A stretch of DNA of 12,391 nucleotides, from assembly GCA_027071965.1 (NCBI GenBank), contig JALSYJ010000172.1:1-12391 (forward strand). Direction: 5' to 3'. This document shows positions 1 to 5,062 of the stretch, one piece after another; within the stretch, counting starts at the first letter, position 1; every line of letters starts with the position of its first letter. The DNA is from Robiginitomaculum sp. GTDB taxonomy: Bacteria > Pseudomonadota > Alphaproteobacteria > Caulobacterales > Maricaulaceae. The notes beneath the pieces were generated by a model. It saw nothing but the letters and a program-made list of their open reading frames with translations, had not been told where the DNA came from and made no database searches. A program made the translations under genes and the position numbers.

Positions 1-1
1 T

Positions 2-538
2 GATGTGGTTAACGCTATTTGTGACAAGATGATCCGCAGGCACCCGCATATTTTTGCATCAAGCACGATTGATAGCGCAAAAGCTCAAACCCACGCCTGG
101 GAAAAGTACAAATCACAAGAGCGGGAGAAAAAAGGTGAGCATGGAACTCTGGCAGGTATTGCCACTACCCTACCCCCGGTTTTGCGGGCACTGAAACTGC
201 AACAAAGGGCCGCTGGAGTGGGTTTTGACTGGCCTGATCTGGAGCCTGTTTTCTCCAAGCTACAAGAGGAAATCAAGGAATTGCAGCATGGCATGGAGGC
301 TGAGAAAGGCCCTGATTACATTGAGGAAGAACTTGGGGATATATTGTTTGTTTGCATAAGCTTATGCAGAAAACTAGATGTGAATCCTGATGCGTCATTG
401 GAACTAACGAACAAGAAGTTCATACAAAGATTTCGCTATATTGAAGAAGCACTGCAATCAAAAGGTAAAACCGTTGAGCAATCTTCATTGCATGAAATGG
501 ATGCGCTTTGGGACGAGGCCAAAGGCAAGTTGAAATAG
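2..538 (+). CDS. mazG: Nucleoside triphosphate pyrophosphohydrolase MazG, C-terminal part (cut by window start)
   Basis: MazG hydrolyses (d)NTPs to NMP and pyrophosphate in the cytoplasm and is linked to nucleotide-pool cleaning and stress responses. The frame is open at the left edge and ends at TAG 536-538, leaving about 178 codons of a protein usually near 260-270 aa. The first residues (DKMIRRHPHIF) are the typical end of the N-terminal MazG domain, so the GTG at position 5 is not a true start. After a linker comes the second domain: GFDWPD, then the metal-binding EEIKE motif, then EEELGD, the expected EExxE...ExxD arrangement. It is the only gene here on the + strand and converges on lpxB with a 3-bp gap, so it is not part of the envelope operon. 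Identification is firm; the N-terminal domain cannot be assessed. Confidence 0.93.
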   Translation, partial: DVVNAICDKMIRRHPHIFASSTIDSAKAQTHAWEKYKSQEREKKGEHGTLAGIATTLPPVLRALKLQQRAAGVGFDWPDLEPVFSKLQEEIKELQHGMEAEKGPDYIEEELGDILFVCISLCRKLDVNPDASLELTNKKFIQRFRYIEEALQSKGKTVEQSSLHEMDALWDEAKGKLK

Positions 539-541
539 TTT

Positions 542-1735
542 TTATGCCAGCAAGGATAGAATTTTTTCCGCTGCCGCTGCGCTGGGGCTGGTAACTCCTC
601 CACGCATTTTATCAATAGTTCGCTTTAATTTTTCTTGTGTTCTTTGGTACAGCTCATCATCCTGTAATAACTCAAGCAGGCTTTTGGCAAGATTTTCACC
701 AGTACATTCACGGGTCAGATATTCGGGCAAGACAGCTTCTTCGGCAGCCAGATTGATCAGACTTGCAAATGGTGCCTTGAACAATAGCTTTTGTAGCGGA
801 TAGCCCAAAATGCCGCCCAAACGATAGCCAACCACTGAAGGAACTTTGGCATTTGCCAATTCAAGCGTAATAGTCCCTGAGCAGGCCAGTGCAAGTCTGG
901 AAGCCTTAAACACATCCCTTTTCTGATGTTCTTCGAGCAAAATAATATCTTGCAGGCGTGAGTCAGTCATTGCCAAAGCCCGCACCTCAGTGGCGACGCT
1001 ATCGGAAAGTGGTGAGACCACCAGCAGGTCAGGGAATTCTTCCCGTACCAGATCCAGCGCGTCTAAGAAATGCTTATGCAATTGCCTTATCTCGGCAGAA
1101 CGCGAGCCAAAAAAAACCGACAGTACGGTTTTATTATCAGGATTAAACGGAAATTCAGTTTTTGTATGTGCATGCTTATTATCTGAAAACAAAGCAGGAT
1201 TACCTACAAAAGTAGTATCCAAGCCTTGCTCTTCAAAAAAGCTATGGTCAAATGAATGAATTGTCAGCAAATGATCATAAACCATGGCTGTGGTTTTTGC
1301 TCGTCCCGGTCGTGTGGCAAAAACCTGTGGAGCTACATATTTAACCAGTTTACATTCCGGGAGATGCTTTCTTATTTGTTTGGCTACCCGAATTGTAAAT
1401 CCCCATGAATCTATCAAGATCACGATTTGCGGCTTTGCCCGGACTATTTCCTGAACTGTCTGCTGTACCAGTTCTTTAACCTTGTGATAGGCCAGCAATC
1501 CATCAACAATACCCATAACCGCAAGTGGCCGAATATCAACAGGGCTGGATACACCAATGGCTGCCATTTTGCCCCCCCCTACCCCACGAATGTCAAGTGG
1601 CTCTACGGATTGTTCACGCAGTGCATCAATTAGATAAGCGCCCAATTGATCACCGCTGGATTCAGCTGCGACAACAAAAACCCTGTTGAGATTATCTTTG
1701 TCTCTACGGCTCAATTTGGCAGCTCCACGCCCCAC
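542..1735 (-). CDS. lpxB: Lipid A disaccharide synthase LpxB
   Basis: A GT19 glycosyltransferase that joins lipid X to UDP-2,3-diacylglucosamine to form the lipid A disaccharide at the inner face of the inner membrane. Seen: N-terminal AAESSGDQLGA (family GExSGD), LAVMGIVDGL, IDSWGF with the Asp matching E. coli Asp98, YVAPQVFATRPGRAK, GSR with the Arg matching E. coli Arg201, and the UDP-binding region CSGTITLELANAKVPSVVGYR. At 397 aa it is slightly longer than E. coli LpxB (382). The start is uncertain. GTG 1735 overlaps lpxI by 25 bp and has GGGAAGGG 8 nt upstream. TTG 1714 would give a 4-bp TTGA overlap and a family-like N-terminus, with GGAG 8 nt upstream. Several motifs depart from the family: FFGSR for LPGSR, WGF for PDF, VGNP for GHP. 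It is the last gene of the operon and ends 3 bp from mazG. Confidence 0.93.
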   Translation of the reverse strand: MGRGAAKLSRRDKDNLNRVFVVAAESSGDQLGAYLIDALREQSVEPLDIRGVGGGKMAAIGVSSPVDIRPLAVMGIVDGLLAYHKVKELVQQTVQEIVRAKPQIVILIDSWGFTIRVAKQIRKHLPECKLVKYVAPQVFATRPGRAKTTAMVYDHLLTIHSFDHSFFEEQGLDTTFVGNPALFSDNKHAHTKTEFPFNPDNKTVLSVFFGSRSAEIRQLHKHFLDALDLVREEFPDLLVVSPLSDSVATEVRALAMTDSRLQDIILLEEHQKRDVFKASRLALACSGTITLELANAKVPSVVGYRLGGILGYPLQKLLFKAPFASLINLAAEEAVLPEYLTRECTGENLAKSLLELLQDDELYQRTQEKLKRTIDKMRGGVTSPSAAAAEKILSLLA

Positions 1736-2577
1736 AGGAACAACCCTTCCCGATCAGCCACAGCACGCATTTTTTCCCGGTCAATCAAAAAACTATTGCC
1801 TGCGGCAAAGGCAATACCAGCTAATCCGGCCCGAGCTGCCAAAATAACAGTTTTCTCGCCAAGTGTTGGCAAGTCCACTCGCTGATCCTGAGAAGGTTTC
1901 AGGGATTTAACCAGAACTCCACGGCGTGCATTTTCACTTCCTCTAATGGATTCAGGCAATGCAGCACAACGGCGCAGCATTTTACTCGTTCCTTCTTGAG
2001 CCTCTACCGCCAGGGTCAGACCATTGCAAATCACCGCGCTTTGTCCAATATCGAGCGCGCCAATGGCGGCAATGACCTCAAGCCCCTTTTTGATATCTTC
2101 ATGATCAGACTTAGATGGCAAACAATTACTAAGCGGGCCAATCGGAGCCAATAAATTGTCGGCTATTTCCTGCGGGCTTATGATCATAAAGCCCTCTCTT
2201 TCAAAAACAGATAAAATGGCGCGCATCAACTCATCATCGCCTTTTGTTGCGGCCAGTAAAACCCTTGGCAATTCCCGCAAAGCTTTTTTGTCCAGTTTTA
2301 GTTTTGCAAAATCTGGTCGATCTACCTTGCCGGCAAAACAGACATGAGTGCAGTTTTGGCGTTTTAGTGCGTTTATTATTTTGCCAATAGCTCCAATGGG
2401 GTACCAGTCACCGCTCGACAATGAGCCATTGGGATCAGCATAGCCTGTGATATTAACAGGATACACAAAATACCCGCCGGCAATTGCCTGTCCGGCCACT
2501 TCCGCAGGAAGATCTCCACCAAAGGCAACAAGACCTATGCGATTTCCATCAATTATATCTAGTGTTTTATTTGCCAT
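1711..2577 (-). CDS. lpxI: UDP-2,3-diacylglucosamine pyrophosphatase LpxI
   Basis: LpxI hydrolyses UDP-2,3-diacylglucosamine to lipid X plus UMP, the step done by the unrelated LpxH in Gammaproteobacteria. It is characteristic of Alphaproteobacteria. Seen: the N-terminal signature IGLVAFGGDLP, CFAGKVDRP in the middle, GDDELMRAI, and the C-terminal QDQRVDLPTLG. The Asp in the last motif (about residue 235) corresponds to the catalytic Asp225 of Caulobacter LpxI. I chose ATG 2577 (288 aa), which overlaps the lpxA stop by 11 bp and places the GGDLP strand near the N-terminus as in the family. An in-frame GTG at 2595 would add six residues. Neither start has a clear Shine-Dalgarno sequence, which suggests translational coupling to lpxA. 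lpxI lies between lpxA and lpxB, so three lipid A steps are in consecutive overlapping genes. Confidence 0.94.
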   Translation of the reverse strand: MANKTLDIIDGNRIGLVAFGGDLPAEVAGQAIAGGYFVYPVNITGYADPNGSLSSGDWYPIGAIGKIINALKRQNCTHVCFAGKVDRPDFAKLKLDKKALRELPRVLLAATKGDDELMRAILSVFEREGFMIISPQEIADNLLAPIGPLSNCLPSKSDHEDIKKGLEVIAAIGALDIGQSAVICNGLTLAVEAQEGTSKMLRRCAALPESIRGSENARRGVLVKSLKPSQDQRVDLPTLGEKTVILAARAGLAGIAFAAGNSFLIDREKMRAVADREGLFLWGVELPN

Positions 2578-3367
2578 CAGCAAGACACAATGCACGGGTT
2601 CTGTTTTTATCGCGAATAAAGTCTATGATTTGCATAACCTCCTCGCAATCCTCGAATTCTTTTGTGACGCTTTGCACTTTCGCGTCAAACAGGCCAGGGG
2701 CCAAAAACAGCATGGAAAACGCTGACCTCATTGTGTGAATTTTTTTGCGGGAAAAATTGTTTCTTTTTAGACCAATAATGTTTAATCCAGCCAGACTTGC
2801 CCGATGCTGATACACTAATCCAAAAGGGATGATATCTCTGGTAACAATTGTGCTGCTACCAACAAAGGCAAAATGTCCAATATGGGAAAACTGGTGAACC
2901 GCCGATTTGGCACCAAGAATACAATGATCCCCGATAACCACATGACCTCCTGCTAGGGCATTATGGGTGAACGTTACATGGTCTGCAATTATACAATCAT
3001 GAGCCACATGACTGCCGGCCATAAAATATCCGTGCGATCCAACTATTGTTTCAGATCTGCCACGAACTGTTCCTCTATGCATGGTTACATGTTCGCGGAT
3101 AATGGTATCAGAGCCAATTCGTAAGCTTGTATCCTCGTTACAATAACTAATATCCTGAGGCGGTGCCCCTAACACAGCAAATGGGTAAACCTCACACCGT
3201 TTTCCCAAAAAGGTTTTTCCCATTATGTGGGTTTGGGCGTGCAAGACAACATCATCATCCAGCACCACCCCGTCTTCAATTACACAATAAGGGCCAATAG
3301 ATACGTTTTTGCCTAATTCCGCTTTTGCTGAAATAATGGCCGAAGGATGGATTTTAGAAGCGCTCAT
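2567..3367 (-). CDS. lpxA: Acyl-ACP:UDP-N-acetylglucosamine O-acyltransferase LpxA
   Basis: LpxA catalyses the first lipid A step, transfer of a 3-hydroxyacyl chain from ACP to the 3-position of UDP-GlcNAc. At 266 aa it matches the family (E. coli 262). Seen: hexapeptide left-handed beta-helix repeats over roughly residues 5-185, then a helical C-terminal domain. The motif SHVAHDC carries the catalytic His123 (E. coli His125), and AVHQF holds His158 (His160). Counting from His123, the acyl-chain ruler position (E. coli Gly173) is Ser171. The nucleotide-binding stretch reads GLNIIGLKR, with Ile where E. coli has Glu200. ATG 3367 is supported by AAGGAG 7 nt upstream. The gene follows lpxD after 64 bp with no fabZ between, and its stop overlaps lpxI. 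Confidence 0.96.
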   Translation of the reverse strand: MSASKIHPSAIISAKAELGKNVSIGPYCVIEDGVVLDDDVVLHAQTHIMGKTFLGKRCEVYPFAVLGAPPQDISYCNEDTSLRIGSDTIIREHVTMHRGTVRGRSETIVGSHGYFMAGSHVAHDCIIADHVTFTHNALAGGHVVIGDHCILGAKSAVHQFSHIGHFAFVGSSTIVTRDIIPFGLVYQHRASLAGLNIIGLKRNNFSRKKIHTMRSAFSMLFLAPGLFDAKVQSVTKEFEDCEEVMQIIDFIRDKNRTRALCLADGK

Positions 3368-3374
3368 CCTGTAA

Positions 3375-3380
3375 CTCCTT
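3375..3380 (-). promoter_or_regulatory. Strong ribosome binding site of lpxA
   Basis: On the minus strand AAGGAG lies 7 nt before the lpxA ATG at 3367. It is among the best Shine-Dalgarno matches in the operon. It fixes the lpxA start and suggests lpxA is initiated independently rather than by coupling to lpxD, whose stop is 64 bp upstream. Confidence 0.75.
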
Positions 3381-3407
3381 CAGAACATGGCTCGGGTTTT
3401 CATCTAA

Positions 3408-3416
3408 ACTATAGCA
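3408..3416 (-). promoter_or_regulatory. Candidate extended -10 promoter ahead of lpxA-lpxI-lpxB
   Basis: The minus strand reads TGCTATAGT, one mismatch from the extended -10 consensus TGnTATAAT. It sits in the 64-bp lpxD-lpxA spacer, the longest intergenic gap in the block. Transcription would start near position 3401, about 34 nt before the lpxA ATG. The hexamer 17 bp upstream (AATGAG) is a poor -35, so activity would rely on the extended -10. This is inference from motif matching in an AT-rich spacer and could be chance. Confidence 0.35.
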
Positions 3417-3431
3417 TTATTCCGATTGCAC

Positions 3432-4457
3432 TCATTTACTTTTTTGAATGTCGCGCACCATTTTTTGGATGGCAACGATTTCACGTAAATGCTGACGAAA
3501 TGGCTGGGCGGGAGTTCCGCTCCAGGTTTCATTGGCCGGCATATCTTTTATCAAAGACGACCCTGCAAATAATGTGCTGTCATCGCCAATTTTTACATGC
3601 TCTGTTATTCCGACTCTTCCTCCCATGCGCACACGGTTTCCCACGAGAACGCTGCCCGAAATACCGACATAAGCAGCCAGCACACAGTTCTCACCCATGA
3701 CAACATTATGTCCAATTTGAACAAGGTTATCTATTTTTGTGTTTCTACCGATTTTTGTGGCGGAAAAAACACCACGATCAATTGTCGTGTTTGAACCAAT
3801 AGTAACATTATTAGCAATATACACTGTACCAAAGTGAGGAACATCCACCAAGCCATCTATTCCCGGCTCGGTACCAAATCCCTGTTCGCCAATAACTGCT
3901 CCTGAATAGATATTAACAGAATCACCAATTTGGGCAAAAGAGATATGTACTCCTGAACCAATGACACATTCATCGCCAATAATAACACCCGCACCAATTG
4001 TCGTGTTAGCGCCAATTATGGAATTTTTTCCAACAGAAGCCCCTTTGCCAAACGCAACTCCAGGGCCAATGCTTGCTGTAGGGTGAATAGAAACATCCTT
4101 GTCGCGATCACCATCATGGCTGTATTCGATGATGGGCTGTACCAGCAGGTTTGCAATTGTAGCAAAGGCCTCCATGGGAAACTCATGGACAAGTACCGCG
4201 CCATCAAAGGATTGCAAATTCTTGGCAAGCCCTTGATTTACTACAATAACAGCTCCGCTTGTTATCCTCTTTGGCAGGTGTTTTTTCTGCACTGCATAGC
4301 CCACAGTTCCTGCTGTTAAGGCATCAATTGGCCCCACAGAGTGGATATGCTGCTCCGGATTACCCTGTTGCAGGTGAGCACCAGTGGCATCTACAAGTTC
4401 AGACAACAAAACAGGTGACAAGCAGTGATAAAATCGTGAATCGATCATATCATGCAT
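3432..4457 (-). CDS. lpxD: UDP-3-O-(3-hydroxyacyl)glucosamine N-acyltransferase LpxD
   Basis: LpxD adds the N-linked 3-hydroxyacyl chain to UDP-3-O-acyl-glucosamine, the third lipid A step, in the cytoplasm. At 341 aa it has exactly the E. coli length. Seen: an N-terminal uridine-binding domain (about residues 8-105, with LTAGTVGYAVQKKHL), a hexapeptide beta-helix (about 120-300), and a C-terminal helix. NTTIDRG is the family signature; IGHN carries the catalytic His250 (E. coli His239), and EHVKIG carries His287 (His276). ATG 4457 starts 9 bp after the skp stop, with only a weak ribosome binding site, so coupling to skp is likely. A second in-frame ATG at 4448 would remove three residues. 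The normal length shows that the missing fabZ has not been fused to this gene. Confidence 0.96.
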   Translation of the reverse strand: MHDMIDSRFYHCLSPVLLSELVDATGAHLQQGNPEQHIHSVGPIDALTAGTVGYAVQKKHLPKRITSGAVIVVNQGLAKNLQSFDGAVLVHEFPMEAFATIANLLVQPIIEYSHDGDRDKDVSIHPTASIGPGVAFGKGASVGKNSIIGANTTIGAGVIIGDECVIGSGVHISFAQIGDSVNIYSGAVIGEQGFGTEPGIDGLVDVPHFGTVYIANNVTIGSNTTIDRGVFSATKIGRNTKIDNLVQIGHNVVMGENCVLAAYVGISGSVLVGNRVRMGGRVGITEHVKIGDDSTLFAGSSLIKDMPANETWSGTPAQPFRQHLREIVAIQKMVRDIQKSK

Positions 4458-4466
4458 CCGATATCG

Positions 4467-5060
4467 CTATCTGCCCTGTCTGGCACCTGGCTGTTGTGGT
4501 TCCGGTTTGCGCGGAACACGAACCCGAACCACTGCGGTTGTAGAAACAGCTTCATCCATTTTTTTAATTACATCAGAGGTGATATCAGACTGCTTATTGC
4601 GGAATAACACAGCAGATTCATTCAACAGAATATCAATTTTCTTCTCGGTGATTACAGCATTAACTGCTGCTTCATATGCTTGTAGAATTGGCTTTCTTGC
4701 CTCTTCTCCGGTTGCGTTCATCTGGCGTTTTTTCCAATCAGCCAATTCACCAAGTTTCTGGCGTAATTCCTGCTCACGGCGCATAAGATCTGTACGAGTG
4801 CGCAGAACCTCTGGAGTTAGAGCTGATATTTCTGCGTTTAATTGCTGAGCCTGGGTGCGTAATGGAGCCAGCTCCGGTTCAAATTCAACATCAATCTGCT
4901 TATCAATTGCTAGTAATTGCTCAGCGACGCTTTTGCCGACCTTGGACTGCAGTAAAGCACCCTCCTGACTAATGACAGCAACATTAGCCTGAGCAGTAGC
5001 GCCTCCTGCGCCAAGAGTTAAAAGAGCAAGTGACAAAAAAATTGCGTGTAAAGTTTTCAT
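4467..5060 (-). CDS. skp: OmpH/Skp-family periplasmic chaperone
   Basis: Skp-type chaperones hold unfolded outer-membrane proteins in the periplasm and pass them to BamA. The 197-aa product has a short signal peptide: MKT, a hydrophobic core to about residue 20, and probable cleavage in ATAQA near residues 23-25. The mature part begins VAVISQEGALLQSKVGKSVAEQL, a family-like start. It is followed by a long charged helical segment (about residues 50-125) rich in Glu, Arg, Leu and Gln that fits the coiled-coil tentacles. The C-terminus is a Pro/Arg-rich tail (RVPRKPEPQQ onward), probably disordered. ATG 5060 lies 2 bp after the bamA stop, and the bamA-skp-lpxD order is the conserved one. The assignment relies on context and architecture, because this family is weakly conserved. 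Confidence 0.88.
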   Translation of the reverse strand: MKTLHAIFLSLALLTLGAGGATAQANVAVISQEGALLQSKVGKSVAEQLLAIDKQIDVEFEPELAPLRTQAQQLNAEISALTPEVLRTRTDLMRREQELRQKLGELADWKKRQMNATGEEARKPILQAYEAAVNAVITEKKIDILLNESAVLFRNKQSDITSDVIKKMDEAVSTTAVVRVRVPRKPEPQQPGARQGR

Positions 5061-5062
5061 AC

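Noticed and set aside
506..524. Inverted repeat near the end of mazG as a terminator
   Set aside because: The 6-bp stem is inside coding sequence and no T-tract follows directly on either strand.
2771..2776. Ile at the E. coli LpxA Glu200 position as a sign of changed function
   Set aside because: As I recall, hydrophobic residues in this NxxGLKR segment are common in alphaproteobacterial LpxA, so it is not distinctive.
3380..3403. Seven-codon mini-ORF (minus strand) just before the lpxA ribosome binding site, considered as a leader peptide or fabZ remnant
   Set aside because: It is too short to be meaningful and has no ribosome binding site. It shows no resemblance to FabZ ends, and would start almost at the predicted transcript 5' end.
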